Shown piece by piece: positions 29,412 through 39,148 of a DNA stretch of 64,000 nt (the first letter of the stretch is position 1; each line of letters starts with the position of its first letter). Both the position numbers and the translations under genes were made by a program. The stretch is from Chthoniobacterales bacterium. Lineage in GTDB: Bacteria > Verrucomicrobiota > Verrucomicrobiia > Chthoniobacterales > JACTMZ01. Under the pieces are notes generated by a model. The model made no database searches and was not told where the DNA came from. It worked only from the letters and a program-made list of their open reading frames with translations. The stretch is taken from assembly GCA_014879535.1 (NCBI GenBank), contig JACSRX010000026.1, positions 1 through 64,000 of the forward strand. The letters are read 5' to 3'.

Positions 29412-29440
29412 CGTTTAGCCTGCGCCCTTGACTTCGTCAA
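29412..29440 (-). promoter_or_regulatory. Candidate promoter of the PEP-CTERM protease operon
   Basis: On the minus strand TTGACG (29440-29435), a 17-base spacer and TAAACG (29417-29412). The -35 lies inside an inverted repeat TTGAC/GTCAA (29428-29440, 3-base loop), which could be an operator. The -10 is weak. Confidence 0.35.
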
Positions 29441-29470
29441 CTTGGGGTGCGGTGAGGATGGCAATGCGGC

Positions 29471-29498
29471 TTCCGCAGGAGCGGTTTCCCGATATCAT
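29471..29498 (+). promoter_or_regulatory. Candidate promoter of the cyclopropane-synthase operon
   Basis: TATCAT (29493-29498) is 5 of 6 to the -10 consensus, 18 bases before the ATG at 29517. The -35 at 29471-29476 (TTCCGC) is poor. Confidence 0.3.
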
Positions 29499-29516
29499 TG
29501 CCAGCTCTCCAAGCCC

Positions 29517-30743
29517 ATGAATTGTTCAGGTGCCCTCTTTTCCGCCTTGTCCGGCATGCAGCGCGGGCGCCTGAGGCTGGTGTTGCCGGACGGGTCGGAG
29601 AAAATCTTCGGCGGTCTGGGGGAGGAGCCTGCGGCGGAAATCCGGGTGACCGATGCGGAGTTTTTCCGGCGCTGCGTGCTGTTCGGCCCGGTGGGGTTCG
29701 GTGAGGCCTACATGGACGGACTCTGGACGACGCCGGATCTGGTCGGCGTGATTTCATGGTTCATCCGCAACGCGGACGACTCGACGGTTCTTGAGGGATC
29801 AGGGCGCACCGACCTGCGTATCGGCCTTTTCAACCTTGTGCATCATTTGGCCCACCGGCTGCGCCCGAACAGCCTGCGGACGAGCCGGCGGAACATCGCG
29901 GAGCACTACGACCTGAGCAACGATTTCTTCAAGCTGTGGCTCGATCCGACCATGACCTATTCGTGCGCCTATTGGGACAAGCCGGGGGTGACGCTCGAGG
30001 AGGCGCAGACCCGGAAATACGACGTGCTGTGCCGCAAGCTGCGGCTGCAGCCGTCCGACAGCGTGCTCGAAATCGGGAGCGGCTGGGGCGGATTCGCCAT
30101 GCACGCCGCGAAAAATTTCGGGTGCCGTGTCACGACGGTGACCATCTCGCGGGCGCAATACGAGGAGGCCGGGGCGAGGATCGTGGCGGCGGGGTTGGGG
30201 GACCGGATCGACCTGCGGTTGACGGACTACCGGGAGTTGCGTGGGTGCTTCGACAAGATTGCATCCATCGAAATGCTCGAGGCGGTGGGGGACAGGTATC
30301 TCGAGCCGTATTTCGCGCAGTGCCACCGGCTGCTCGACCGTCGCGGGTTGCTGGGGCTGCAATACATCACGTGCCCGGACGCGCAGTTCGACGTGCTGCG
30401 GCGCGGGGTGGATTTCATCCAGCGCCATGTTTTTCCGGGATCGCTGCTGCTGAGCGTCGGGCGGGTGAACCGGGCGATCAACCGCACCGGGGATTTGTTC
30501 CTCCATGATCTGGACGACATGGGGCCCTACTACGCGAAGACGCTGCACGAGTGGCGGGCCAATTTCTGGAGGACGATCGACGCGGTGCGGGCGCAGGGGT
30601 TCGACGACACATTCGTCCGCAAGTGGGACTATTATCTTGCGTATTGCGAGGCGGCTTTCGCCACGCGCCACATCAGCGTGCTGCAGGCGGTTTACACCCG
30701 GGCGAACAACGACACGCTCAACCGGGCCACCGGACTGCCATGA
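29517..30743 (+). CDS. Cyclopropane-fatty-acyl-phospholipid synthase family methyltransferase (first copy)
   Basis: SAM-dependent enzyme adding a methylene or methyl group to unsaturated acyl chains in membrane phospholipids. The 408-residue product has the N-terminal CFA domain ([27 protein letters not shown]), the [18 protein letters not shown] motif, MTYSCAYW, the SAM-binding [12 protein letters not shown], and FIQRHVFPG. This fits true CFA synthases in length and motifs. It begins a five-gene run with ATGA overlap to the DUF1295 gene. With the desaturase 5 kb upstream it could make cyclopropane or methyl-branched lipids. Confidence 0.92.
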   Translation: MNCSGALFSALSGMQRGRLRLVLPDGSEKIFGGLGEEPAAEIRVTDAEFFRRCVLFGPVGFGEAYMDGLWTTPDLVGVISWFIRNADDSTVLEGSGRTDLRIGLFNLVHHLAHRLRPNSLRTSRRNIAEHYDLSNDFFKLWLDPTMTYSCAYWDKPGVTLEEAQTRKYDVLCRKLRLQPSDSVLEIGSGWGGFAMHAAKNFGCRVTTVTISRAQYEEAGARIVAAGLGDRIDLRLTDYRELRGCFDKIASIEMLEAVGDRYLEPYFAQCHRLLDRRGLLGLQYITCPDAQFDVLRRGVDFIQRHVFPGSLLLSVGRVNRAINRTGDLFLHDLDDMGPYYAKTLHEWRANFWRTIDAVRAQGFDDTFVRKWDYYLAYCEAAFATRHISVLQAVYTRANNDTLNRATGLP

Positions 30744-31543
30744 TGCCGGACTGGAGCGCTTTCTGGCCGCTGATGGGTGTGGCCACGGCGATTCCCGTGG
30801 TCATGATGGCCGGCGTCTGGGTGCTGGCGAGGGTGCTGGACAATGCCGGGGTGGTGGATGTTTTCTGGTCCTACGGCTTCATCCCCGTGGTGTTGGTGTG
30901 CGCGGCGGCGGGCGGGGGCGATGCGGGGCGCAATGTGATGCTGGCCTTCATGGTGTCGGCATGGGCGGCGCGCCTGGGAACGTATTTGCTGGTCCGCGTG
31001 GCGCGGCACCATCCGGAGGAGGACGGCCGCTATGCGGCCTTGAGAACACAGTTTCCTCGGCGGACATGGCTGATGTTCTTCGGGTTTTTCGAAGCGCAGG
31101 CGGTGCTCATCGCCCTGCTGAGCGTCCCATTCGTCCTCGTTTTCGTGAACCCATCCGGCTCTGTGGGGATCTTCGAGTGGACCGGGGCCGCACTGTGGGT
31201 GGCCGCCATGTCGGGAGAGGCTGTGGCGGACGCCCAGTTGAGCCGCTTCCGGTCGGCAGCGGCCAACCGCGGGAAAACCTGCCGTTCCGGGCTGTGGAAG
31301 TTCTCCCGGCATCCGAACTACTTCTGCGAGTGGCTGGTATGGGTTGCGTATTTTGTCTTCGCGCTGGGCTCGCCCGGGGGGTGGATTGCGGTTTATGCTC
31401 CGGCGTTGATGTATCTGTTTTTGACGAGGGTGACGGGGATCAAGGCGACCGAGGAGCATGCCGTGCGCAGCCGCGGCGAGGATTACCGGGCCTACCAGCG
31501 GACCACCAACGCGTTCTTCCCCTGGTTCCCGCGGCGCCCATGA
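30740..31543 (+). CDS. DUF1295 membrane protein (steroid 5-alpha-reductase-like)
   Basis: A 267-residue multi-pass membrane protein of the DUF1295 family. Seen: [40 protein letters not shown], and the C-terminal signature [22 protein letters not shown], which in related enzymes binds NADPH. DUF1295 proteins commonly adjoin cyclopropane synthase genes and are predicted reductases; the substrate is not known. Start and stop overlap neighbours as ATGA on both sides, showing tight coupling. Confidence 0.88.
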   Translation: MMPDWSAFWPLMGVATAIPVVMMAGVWVLARVLDNAGVVDVFWSYGFIPVVLVCAAAGGGDAGRNVMLAFMVSAWAARLGTYLLVRVARHHPEEDGRYAALRTQFPRRTWLMFFGFFEAQAVLIALLSVPFVLVFVNPSGSVGIFEWTGAALWVAAMSGEAVADAQLSRFRSAAANRGKTCRSGLWKFSRHPNYFCEWLVWVAYFVFALGSPGGWIAVYAPALMYLFLTRVTGIKATEEHAVRSRGEDYRAYQRTTNAFFPWFPRRP

Positions 31544-32571
31544 GTTTCCTCGACCGCCTGCTGGAAAGGAACCTTCTCCCCGATGTGCTGATCCGGGCGG
31601 GAATCCGCCAGCTTCTGGCCCGAAAGCTCAAGGCGGAGAACCGCGGAGGGGTGGAGGCGCAGCAGCAGGCGCTGATGGATTTCATCCGCGGCTTGAAGAC
31701 GATGCCGGTTGCGGTGAAGACCCGCGAGGCCAATGAGCAGCACTACGAGGTGCCGACGGAATTCTTCCGCCTGGTTCTGGGGCCCCGGATGAAATACAGC
31801 GGCGGCCTGTGGCCGAAGCGCCATACCACGCTGGCGGAATCAGAGGAGGCGATGCTGGAACTGAGTTGCAGCCGCGCACAGTTGGCCGACGGCCAGCGTG
31901 TGCTGGAGCTGGGATGCGGGTGGGGTTCGTTGACCTTGTGGATGGCGGAAAAATACCCCGCGTCGCGGATTCTCGGCGTGTCCAACTCGCGCACGCAGCG
32001 GGAATACATCATGGGGGAAGCGGCTCGGCACGGCTTGGGCAACGTGGAGATCCTCACGGCCGACGTGGCGGAGCTGGAACTTCCTGCGGAGGAATTCGAC
32101 AGGGTGGTGTCCGTCGAGATGTTCGAGCACATGAAGAATTACGAGGTCCTGTTGAGGAGGGTGGCTTCGTGGATGAAGCCGGGGGCGCTGCTCTTCGTGC
32201 ACATCTTCACCCACCGGACGCTGGCCTATCATTTCGAGGGCACCGATCCGAGCGACTGGATCACGCGGTATTTTTTCGAGGGGGGCACGATGCCGTCGGA
32301 CGATTTGCTGGTCTATTTCCAGGACGACCTGGGGTTGCGCGACCACTGGTGCGTGAACGGGACGCACTACGCCCGCACAGCGGAGGCGTGGCTGGCCAAC
32401 ATGGACCGCCATGCGGCCGAGATCGGGCCGATCCTGGCGCGGACCTACGGGGCCGAAAGCGGGACCAAGTGGCGGGTTTACTGGCGCGTGTTTTTCATGG
32501 CGTGCGCGGGGCTTTGGGGTTACCGCTACGGCGAGGAATGGATCGTCTCGCATTATCTTTTCGCCAAGTGA
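31540..32571 (+). CDS. CFA-like SAM-dependent methyltransferase (second copy, CNMT-like)
   Basis: A 343-residue methyltransferase of the wider cyclopropane-synthase family, but a different branch from the first copy. It lacks the CFA N-terminal domain. Seen: [41 protein letters not shown] for SAM binding, [11 protein letters not shown], and [13 protein letters not shown]. This pattern is shared with plant coclaurine N-methyltransferase-like proteins and bacterial relatives beside DUF1295. Substrate unknown, possibly an acyl lipid or a lipid head group. Overlaps both neighbours by 4 bases. Confidence 0.85.
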   Translation: MSFLDRLLERNLLPDVLIRAGIRQLLARKLKAENRGGVEAQQQALMDFIRGLKTMPVAVKTREANEQHYEVPTEFFRLVLGPRMKYSGGLWPKRHTTLAESEEAMLELSCSRAQLADGQRVLELGCGWGSLTLWMAEKYPASRILGVSNSRTQREYIMGEAARHGLGNVEILTADVAELELPAEEFDRVVSVEMFEHMKNYEVLLRRVASWMKPGALLFVHIFTHRTLAYHFEGTDPSDWITRYFFEGGTMPSDDLLVYFQDDLGLRDHWCVNGTHYARTAEAWLANMDRHAAEIGPILARTYGAESGTKWRVYWRVFFMACAGLWGYRYGEEWIVSHYLFAK

Positions 32572-33311
32572 GGGCGGTCGTTCCGGCAGTGGTGTGGCTC
32601 GCGGCGTGCCCCGTCACCTTGGCGGTGGGGGATCTGATCTCCCAGGGGGATGCCTATGACCGGCAATTCAGGACGGCCGAGGCCTTGGAGGTCTATCTGC
32701 GAGCGGAGGGAGAGCGGCCGGACGATGCGGTGCTGCTGAGGAAGATCAGCAAGCAATACGTGGAAATGGTGATCGACGCGCCGGCGAAGCCGGAAAAGGC
32801 GCGCCTGGCACGGAAGGGCTACGATTATGCGCTGCGGGCGAAGGCCCTGGCGCCCGACGATGCCGAAACCCGGCTGACCGTGGCTGTCGCGGCGGGGCGG
32901 CTGGCGTTTTACAAAGGGCCCCGGGAGCGCATCGAGTTGTCCCGGGTCATCCGCGAGGAATCTGCAGCCGCCATGAAGATCGACCCCGGGTATGCGCTGG
33001 CCTGGCATGTCCAAGGGCGGTGGCACTACGAGATTGCAAGCCTCAACCCCCTGCTGAAGGTCGTCGCCGAGACCGTCTATGGGAAAATGCCGCCCGCAAC
33101 CCTTGCCTCAGCGGTCGAGCATTTGGAGCGGGCGGCAGAGCTTGATCCGGGCAACGCGCTTTTCCATGCCGAGCTGGGGCGGGCGCTGCTTGCGTCCGGA
33201 CGCCGCGCCGAGGCGCGGCGCGAGCTGGAGAAATCGCTTACGCTGCCCCGTCGCGTGCGCGATGATGCCGCAGCCCAGGAAAGGGCGAAACAGGCACTGG
33301 GCACTTTTTGA
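32568..33311 (+). CDS. Exported TPR-repeat protein
   Basis: A 247-residue protein from a GTG at 32568 ([20 protein letters not shown] follows), which overlaps the preceding stop. It has a signal peptide, then helical repeats with TPR character: [20 protein letters not shown], a central part with [20 protein letters not shown], and [30 protein letters not shown]. The layout resembles RMD1-like (regulator of microtubule dynamics) TPR proteins found in bacteria. Likely a periplasmic scaffold. It lies between the second methyltransferase and the glycosyltransferase in one run. Confidence 0.75.
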   Translation: MRAVVPAVVWLAACPVTLAVGDLISQGDAYDRQFRTAEALEVYLRAEGERPDDAVLLRKISKQYVEMVIDAPAKPEKARLARKGYDYALRAKALAPDDAETRLTVAVAAGRLAFYKGPRERIELSRVIREESAAAMKIDPGYALAWHVQGRWHYEIASLNPLLKVVAETVYGKMPPATLASAVEHLERAAELDPGNALFHAELGRALLASGRRAEARRELEKSLTLPRRVRDDAAAQERAKQALGTF

Positions 33312-33315
33312 TTTT

Positions 33316-34431
33316 ATGGACAACGGCAAAATCCTGATTTTCACCACCGGATTCGGGGACGGTCACAATTCGGCCGCGCGGAACGTGCGCGATGCGTTTG
33401 CGGAGATCGGGGGTTTCGATCCGGAGGTGCATGACACCTATGCCGAGATCAGCCCGCGGGCGGCGAAGCTCCTGCAGTTCGGCTACAACTTCTCGATCCA
33501 GCGGTTGCCGATTTCGTGGAAGGCGATTTTCTGGCTTTACGACAGCACGCCGTTGTTCGAGTGGTCGATGCCCACGCTGGCGAAGCTGGAGGCGGCGCTG
33601 AAGAGCCTGCTCAACGTGAAGAAGCCCGCTGCGGTGGTGACGACGTATCCGGTTTACAGCTACCTGCTGCGCCAGTTGATGGACCGGGGCGACGTGGCCC
33701 GCTGCCCGCATTTCATGGTGGTGACCGATTCGATCGTGATCAACCGCGTGTGGAACCGCGCTCCGGCGGACTGGGTTCTCGTGGCGAACGAACCGACCGC
33801 CAAGGCCATGGAAAAAGGGGGCACGGATCCGGCCAAGATCAAGGTGCTCGGGTTTCCGGTGAGTCCGCGCTTCGAGGACTTGGCGAAGGTGCCGCTGCCC
33901 GCAGGACCGCCGTGGAAGCTGCTTTACCTGCCGTCGGCCAGCCGCCGCACGGTGGAGCGCGTGGTGCGAGGGGTGACGGCGCTGCCCGGGGTCGAGCTGA
34001 CCGTGGTCACGGGACGGCACAAGCACCTGCACGCATTTTTGAAGAGCCTCGATATGCCGATGGATTCGTTCAAGTTGCTCGGCTGGACGGATCGCATGCC
34101 GGAGTTGCTCGCGGAGAGCCACCTTTTCATCGGCAAGGCGGGCGGGGCCATCGTGCAGGAGACCCTGGCCATCGCCCGGCCGATGATCATCAGCCACGTG
34201 GTGGCGGGGCAGGAGGAGGGGAATGTGACCCTTCTTGCGGACTTGGGGGCCGGGGCACTGGCGACCACGCCGGATGCCATCGTGGCCACGGTGAAACGGG
34301 CGATGCTCGACCAAGGCGGGGCGGAGTGGACGCGCTGGCGGGAGAACCTGCTGCGCGTGAGCCATCCGGCGGCGGCGCGCCAGACCGCGGAATTTGTCGC
34401 GGGGCGCCTCGCGGATCAGAAGGACGAGTAG
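33316..34431 (+). CDS. MGDG-synthase-like glycosyltransferase (GT28)
   Basis: Probable membrane-associated enzyme adding a sugar to diacylglycerol. The 371-residue product matches the MGDG synthase/UgtP pattern: N-terminal ILIFTTGFGDGHNSAARNV, VVTTYPVYSYLLRQL, VVTDSIVINRVWNRAPADW, and the C-terminal nucleotide-sugar region with LLGWTDRMPELLAESHLFIGKAGG and QETLAIARPMII. It ends the lipid run, starting 4 bases after the TPR gene. This adds glycolipid synthesis to the acyl-chain modification encoded upstream. Donor and acceptor sugars are not readable. Confidence 0.88.
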   Translation: MDNGKILIFTTGFGDGHNSAARNVRDAFAEIGGFDPEVHDTYAEISPRAAKLLQFGYNFSIQRLPISWKAIFWLYDSTPLFEWSMPTLAKLEAALKSLLNVKKPAAVVTTYPVYSYLLRQLMDRGDVARCPHFMVVTDSIVINRVWNRAPADWVLVANEPTAKAMEKGGTDPAKIKVLGFPVSPRFEDLAKVPLPAGPPWKLLYLPSASRRTVERVVRGVTALPGVELTVVTGRHKHLHAFLKSLDMPMDSFKLLGWTDRMPELLAESHLFIGKAGGAIVQETLAIARPMIISHVVAGQEEGNVTLLADLGAGALATTPDAIVATVKRAMLDQGGAEWTRWRENLLRVSHPAAARQTAEFVAGRLADQKDE

Positions 34432-34468
34432 GCGGTCTGATGGGCCGGCATTATGGAGAGCCGGAAAT

Positions 34469-37183
34469 CTACGGCAGGGTCACTTCCACGATGATGAAAG
34501 CTGCAGGCATCGCCGTGGTTTCCTCGACCACCACGCGTTCCCATATGGCGTTGATAGGCGTCACCACGGGAAGGGCGGTCAACAATCCGAATGATCCCGG
34601 GGTGAGCGTGCCGGACCGTTTGGGTGTGTAGATGAGGCCGCTGTTCCTCCTGCGGATGAATTCGACGCGGATCAGCGTTGCCTCTCCTGCATCGCTCAGG
34701 CTGACGTTCGGAAGGCCGGAAGTTCCCGTGCCCGCAACAAGTTTGGAGGAATCAGGACCGGCGAGGTTCATGTTGAAGGCATACTTGACGAGGTTTTCCA
34801 CCCCATCATGGAACGGTGTGGCATCTGGCTCGGCATCCGCCCCGGCAAGCCCCGCTCCGCTGGCTGTCACGTCAAAGAGCGCCTTTGATGTGAGCCCGTT
34901 GCCTGTGACATCAAACGTGAAGGGGTTTTCATCGGAATCGTCATTCGCGATGCCGATCGTCGCGATCCATGTTCCGACACCCGGAGGAGCGAACCTGACG
35001 GTGAAGCTTTGCGCGCCCTGTGGGGGCACGAGTGGGGAGGGCGGTTGTGCGGTGACGGTGAAGGCGGTGAATCCAGGGCCGCTGATCGTCACATGATCGG
35101 GTGCGGTGCTTGTGAGTGTGAGTCCGGCGGAGCCGGTGTTGGAAATTTCAAAAGTGTGGACAATCGATCCCCCTTCAATGGAGGCCGAACCAAAATCAGT
35201 GCCATCCGCCGCATTGGGGGTGATGTCGCCGCTGGTGATGCCGAGGCCCTTCCCGCTGACGGCAATTTCCGGGGTCGGGGTTTCCACCACCAATTCCAAG
35301 CTTCCTTGCTGAAAGTAGGCGAACTTCCCGTTGCCCAGGTTGTGTGCATTCTCGGGGCCCCAGTTCTCGGAGATCTGCAGTGAAAAATCGGTGCCCGTGC
35401 CGTCGATGAGTTTGTAGGTGCCCACCGCTGTGCTGCTGTCCAGACCGAGGATGTCATCTATGCCGAAGTTCCCACCCAGAGCTACCGTGCCGGTCACCGT
35501 CAATGTCTTTGCAGGGTCGAACACAAGCTGCGCCCCGGCTTCCAAGATGAGGTTTCCCTCCACCGTGCCGCCGCCGCTGACGGTGGAGCCGGAGGGGAGT
35601 GTCAGATCCCCCACGAATGAAGCGCCCTCGGCGATGTTCATTTCCCCCTGGATGACGCCATCCCCCCCGATGGAGGAGCCCGCTGCAACGAAGATTCCTC
35701 CGGATGCCGCGAGTGTTCCATGGACTTCGACCACGTTGCCCGCATTTCCGGCTGCGCCCACGTAAACCCCGTTTGCGGTCAGGCTTCCATTGATGATGAG
35801 CCGGTTGTCATCCGAGCCGGCAAGTTTGCCGACATAGACGGATTTGCCCGGTGCCGTCACCGCGCCCGTGTCCCCACTGCCGAGGGTGACTTGGTTGGTG
35901 TCCGTGGTTTTCCCGATGATCCAGTCTTCCTGCGAGATGAAGCTGATGCCGTCGATGGTCTTGCTGGTGTTGCCGGCATCGAGGGTGGAGAAGCTGCTCA
36001 CGCTGCCGGTGTAGACCTTGCCCCGGTAGGTATTCTTGCGGTATGCCCCGACGGCGAAGTTGTCGCCATCAAGGCCCACGGAATAGCCGAAATAGTCGTT
36101 CACGGCGCCATCGGAGGCTGAAAGTTTGATTTCGGCGGGTGAGGCCGTGTTGGCATTGAGGAACAGGTAGGCGGAGCCGGAGTCGGTTGCCTTGTCATCT
36201 CCCCGATAAGCCCCGATCAGGGCGGTGCTTCCCGACAGACTCACGGCAATGCCGAAGTTGTCATTCACGGCGGCGTCGGAAGCGGTGAGCTTGTATTGGG
36301 TGGGGGTGGCGGAGGTCGCATTGACGAACACATAGGCGGAGCCGGAAAAGCTGCCTTTGTCATCGTCATTGTGGGCCCCGATGAGGGCCGTGCTCCCGTC
36401 CAGGCTCACGGCTCCGCCGAACCAATCCCCTGCCGTGCCGTCGGAGGCAGTGAGCTTGTATTGGGTTGGGGTGGCGGAAGTCGCATTGACGAATACATAG
36501 GCGGAGCCCGAGGCGTTCCCCTTGTCGTCGTCATGATAGGCGCCGACGAGGGCGGTGCTTCCCGACAGACTCACGGCAATGCCGAAGTAATCGAGCGTTG
36601 CGCCGTCGGAGGCCGTGAGTTTGCGCTGGGTGGGGCTGCCCGAGGTTGCGTTGGAAAACACGTAAGCGGAGCCCGAATCCGTCCCCTTGTCGTCATCCTG
36701 CGGAGCCCCGACGAGGGCGGTGCTTCCGGAGAGACCCACGGCATGACCGAAGAAATCATCCGTTGCTCCGTCGGAGGCGGTGAGTTCGTATTGCGTGGGG
36801 CTTCCGGAAGCCGCGTTGACGAACACATACGCGGATCCGGAATTGCTCATGATGCCGTCGCCGAAAACGGCCCCGGCGAGGGCGGTGTTTCCCGACATGC
36901 TCACGGCTCCGCCGAACAGATCGCTCGCGGCACCGTCGGAGGCCGTGAGTTTGTATTGGGTGGGGCTGCCCGAGATCGCGTTGGCAAATGCGTAGACGGA
37001 TCCGGAATTGTTTCCTTTGTCGTCATCGCGGGCCGCCCCGACGAGAACGGTGCTTCCAGCCACGCTCACCGACTCTCCAAACTCATCATTCGCAGCGCCG
37101 TCGGAGGCGGTCAGGGCTCCGGCAAGGGCGGCGTGGGCGGAGAGCATGATCGAGAAAAGGATGGATATGAGGATGTGCTTCAT
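34469..37183 (-). CDS. Exported FG-GAP beta-propeller protein with choice-of-anchor-D-like domain
   Basis: A 904-residue protein from ATG 37183 (MKHILISILFSIMLSAHAALAG, signal peptide). Residues 24-353 are six tandem 55-residue FG-GAP repeats (consensus LTASDGA..D.FG.AVSLSGSTALVGA..DDDKG..SGSAYVF.NA), plus a seventh diverged one to about 400: a predicted seven-blade beta propeller like integrin alpha. Then come low-complexity beta-rich segments (autotransporter-like, GSTVSGGGTVEGNLILEAGAQ), and an ASH/choice-of-anchor-D-like domain near 665-790 (HTFEISNTGSAGLTLT). The C-terminus resembles fragments common in verrucomicrobial surface proteins. Probably adhesive. Confidence 0.82.
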   Translation of the reverse strand: MKHILISILFSIMLSAHAALAGALTASDGAANDEFGESVSVAGSTVLVGAARDDDKGNNSGSVYAFANAISGSPTQYKLTASDGAASDLFGGAVSMSGNTALAGAVFGDGIMSNSGSAYVFVNAASGSPTQYELTASDGATDDFFGHAVGLSGSTALVGAPQDDDKGTDSGSAYVFSNATSGSPTQRKLTASDGATLDYFGIAVSLSGSTALVGAYHDDDKGNASGSAYVFVNATSATPTQYKLTASDGTAGDWFGGAVSLDGSTALIGAHNDDDKGSFSGSAYVFVNATSATPTQYKLTASDAAVNDNFGIAVSLSGSTALIGAYRGDDKATDSGSAYLFLNANTASPAEIKLSASDGAVNDYFGYSVGLDGDNFAVGAYRKNTYRGKVYTGSVSSFSTLDAGNTSKTIDGISFISQEDWIIGKTTDTNQVTLGSGDTGAVTAPGKSVYVGKLAGSDDNRLIINGSLTANGVYVGAAGNAGNVVEVHGTLAASGGIFVAAGSSIGGDGVIQGEMNIAEGASFVGDLTLPSGSTVSGGGTVEGNLILEAGAQLVFDPAKTLTVTGTVALGGNFGIDDILGLDSSTAVGTYKLIDGTGTDFSLQISENWGPENAHNLGNGKFAYFQQGSLELVVETPTPEIAVSGKGLGITSGDITPNAADGTDFGSASIEGGSIVHTFEISNTGSAGLTLTSTAPDHVTISGPGFTAFTVTAQPPSPLVPPQGAQSFTVRFAPPGVGTWIATIGIANDDSDENPFTFDVTGNGLTSKALFDVTASGAGLAGADAEPDATPFHDGVENLVKYAFNMNLAGPDSSKLVAGTGTSGLPNVSLSDAGEATLIRVEFIRRRNSGLIYTPKRSGTLTPGSFGLLTALPVVTPINAIWERVVVEETTAMPAAFIIVEVTLP
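36125..37114 (-). repeat. Six tandem 165-bp coding repeats
   Basis: Six in-frame units of 165 bp (55 codons each) inside the FG-GAP gene. Units 4 and 5 are the most alike (both end with SATPTQYK), and the unit just below 36125 is diverged. Recent duplication or gene conversion within the array is likely. Confidence 0.9.
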
Positions 37184-37412
37184 GGGTGGTGGTTGTATTT
37201 GGGTGAACTCCAGCCGGCATGAAGGGTGGTGTGTGTGTGGGGGGGGCTCGCCGCTTGGCGGAACCTTCACGCACTGTTCGTCTAAGCGGATCAGAAACGC
37301 GGGTCGATATAAAAGTCGGACAGGACGGAGTGTTCCGGAGGACTTCCAAAAGAAATCCGTCCACGCTGCGGTCCGGGCGCAGCGGACGATTCGAGTCGGC
37401 GGAGATTCGGGC
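37184..37412. other. 229-bp non-coding interval
   Basis: Lies between the start of the FG-GAP gene and the stop of the carboxypeptidase gene. It includes a G-run (GGGGGGG near 37240). No hairpin with a T-run and no convincing promoter were seen. Confidence 0.5.
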
Positions 37413-38327
37413 TCAGAACGCCGAATAGGCGGTCTGGTAGCCGCTGTAGGACTGGCGCGGCGACCACGCCATCGCGCGTTCGGCATCGTCGAAGATGTAT
37501 CGGGTCTTGCTGCCGAGCTGGACGAGGATGACCTCGCGGCCGTTCATGCGCCCGCTGGAGACGAGGCAGCGTCCGGCGGCGTTGGTGAAGCCGGTTTTCA
37601 TGCCGTTGAAGGCGGTGGAGCGGTCGAGGAGCTTGTTGGTGGCCTTGAGCACGGTGAGGCGTCCGTTGTTGTGGCGGAAGACGGTCTGGCGTTCCTGCAT
37701 GAGTCGGCGCAATTCGGGATTCCTGTAGGCTTGGAAGGCGATGCGCGCCATGTCGCGGGCGGTCGAATACTGGTTGGCGGGCAGGCCGTGACTGTTGACG
37801 AAGTGCGACTGGCGGGCGCCCAAGGCCCAGGCCGTGCTGTTCATCTGTCCCGCGAATGCCGGCTCGGAGCCGCTGTGATCGCGGGCGAGGGCGGCACAGG
37901 CGTCGTTGCAGCTCTTCACCATGATGCATTCGAGCAGGCTGCGGCGCGTGTAGCGCTCCCCGGCGCGGATCCCCAGCTTGGTCGGCTCGACGCGGGTGTC
38001 CTCGGACATGATGGTGACCGGGGCGTCCAGGTTGCCGCGGTTGGCGACCAGCAGGGCGGTGAGCAGTTTCTGCGTGCTGGCGACGGGGCGCGGCTGGTCG
38101 GCATTCTTCTGGAACAGGACCTCCCCGGTGCGTGCGTCGATCAGGATGGCGGATTGCGCGTGGAGGTCCGGCGCATTCGCAGGCCAGACCGGTCCGGCGT
38201 GGGCCGGGGCGGTGGCCACGGGCGGCGGCGCGGGTTGGGCGCGGCGGGTCTGAGCGGGAGGAGTCGTGGAGGCACAGCCGGCTGCAAGGACTGCAAGGAC
38301 GGCGATGGCGGCGAAGCGTGAGGTCAT
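37413..38327 (-). CDS. D-alanyl-D-alanine carboxypeptidase (PBP5/DacA family), lipoprotein
   Basis: Penicillin-binding protein that trims the terminal D-Ala from peptidoglycan pentapeptides. The 304-residue product has a lipoprotein signal (MTSRFAAIAVLAVLAAGC) and the three active-site motifs: SxxK in ASTQK, SxN in KSCND, and KTG in MKTGFTNAAG. It lacks the extra C-terminal beta domain of E. coli PBP5. The ATG at 38327 overlaps the folE2 stop as ATGA, so it is translated in the same message as folE2. Confidence 0.92.
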   Translation of the reverse strand: MTSRFAAIAVLAVLAAGCASTTPPAQTRRAQPAPPPVATAPAHAGPVWPANAPDLHAQSAILIDARTGEVLFQKNADQPRPVASTQKLLTALLVANRGNLDAPVTIMSEDTRVEPTKLGIRAGERYTRRSLLECIMVKSCNDACAALARDHSGSEPAFAGQMNSTAWALGARQSHFVNSHGLPANQYSTARDMARIAFQAYRNPELRRLMQERQTVFRHNNGRLTVLKATNKLLDRSTAFNGMKTGFTNAAGRCLVSSGRMNGREVILVQLGSKTRYIFDDAERAMAWSPRQSYSGYQTAYSAF

Positions 38328-39133
38328 GGGCGTTTGGTCACAAGGGCGTAGGCGTTGTGGTTGTGGATGCTTTCGAAATTCTCGGCCTCGACCTGCCACC
38401 AGACGATGCGCGGGTCGTGGTTGGTGTGTTCCGCGATGTTGCGGACGAGGTCCTCGACGAAGACGGGGTTGGCATAGGCGCGCTCGGTCACGGCCTTTTC
38501 GTCCGGGCGCTTGAGCACGCTGTAAAGTTCGCTGCTGGCCGACTGCTCGACGAGGGTGACCATTTCGGCAAGTGGGATCGGGCTCCTCGTGCGGAGGCTC
38601 AGCGTGACCTGTCCGCGCTGGTTGTGCGCCCCCGAGGAACTGATGGCCTTCGAGCACGGGCAGAGGGTCGTGACGCCGACGATCACGGTGGTGACGAGGT
38701 CGGTGGATTTGTCATCCGCGGTCGCGCTGAATCGGCCCGTGTAATCGAGCAGGCCGGCCGCGCCGGTCACGGGGGCTTTTTTCTCGAGGAAAAAGGGGAA
38801 TTCGAGTTCGAGGTGCGCGCTCTGGCTGTGGAGCCGTCGGGCGAGCGTGCGCAGGAGGTGCTCGATGTCCTCGGGGTGGAGCACCGGGCCGTGCGCATGG
38901 AGGACCTCGAGGAAACGGCTCATGTGCGTGCCCTTGAATTGGTGCGGGAGGTCGGCGGTGAGCTGCACGGTGGCGATCGTGCTCTGCGGTTCGCCGGTCC
39001 CGATGCCGACACGGATGGGAAAGCGGAGGTTCTTCACCCCCACGCGGTCGATGGCGATGCGCCGGTGGTCGGGCTCGCTTTGCGTGTCGCGCAGGCCGGC
39101 GGGGCCGGTGCTGTCATCATCCGGACGCTTCAT
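38324..39133 (-). CDS. folE2: GTP cyclohydrolase FolE2 (type IB)
   Basis: Converts GTP to dihydroneopterin triphosphate, the first step shared by folate and 7-deazaguanine (queuosine) synthesis. The 269-residue product shows the family's VGVKNLRFPIRV, the active-site Cys region TTLCPCSKAIS, GAHNQRG and RNIAEHTNHD. Type IB enzymes can work with metals other than zinc. Directly across an 89-base gap, queE and queD are divergent, which fits a 7-deazaguanine role. The gene is coupled to the carboxypeptidase downstream. Confidence 0.96.
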   Translation of the reverse strand: MKRPDDDSTGPAGLRDTQSEPDHRRIAIDRVGVKNLRFPIRVGIGTGEPQSTIATVQLTADLPHQFKGTHMSRFLEVLHAHGPVLHPEDIEHLLRTLARRLHSQSAHLELEFPFFLEKKAPVTGAAGLLDYTGRFSATADDKSTDLVTTVIVGVTTLCPCSKAISSSGAHNQRGQVTLSLRTRSPIPLAEMVTLVEQSASSELYSVLKRPDEKAVTERAYANPVFVEDLVRNIAEHTNHDPRIVWWQVEAENFESIHNHNAYALVTKRP

Positions 39134-39148
39134 GAACCCCGGACGTTA

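Noticed and set aside
36125..37114. CRISPR array in the 165-bp tandem repeats
   Set aside because: Units are 165 bp, contiguous, in frame and encode FG-GAP blades; there are no spacers and no cas genes.
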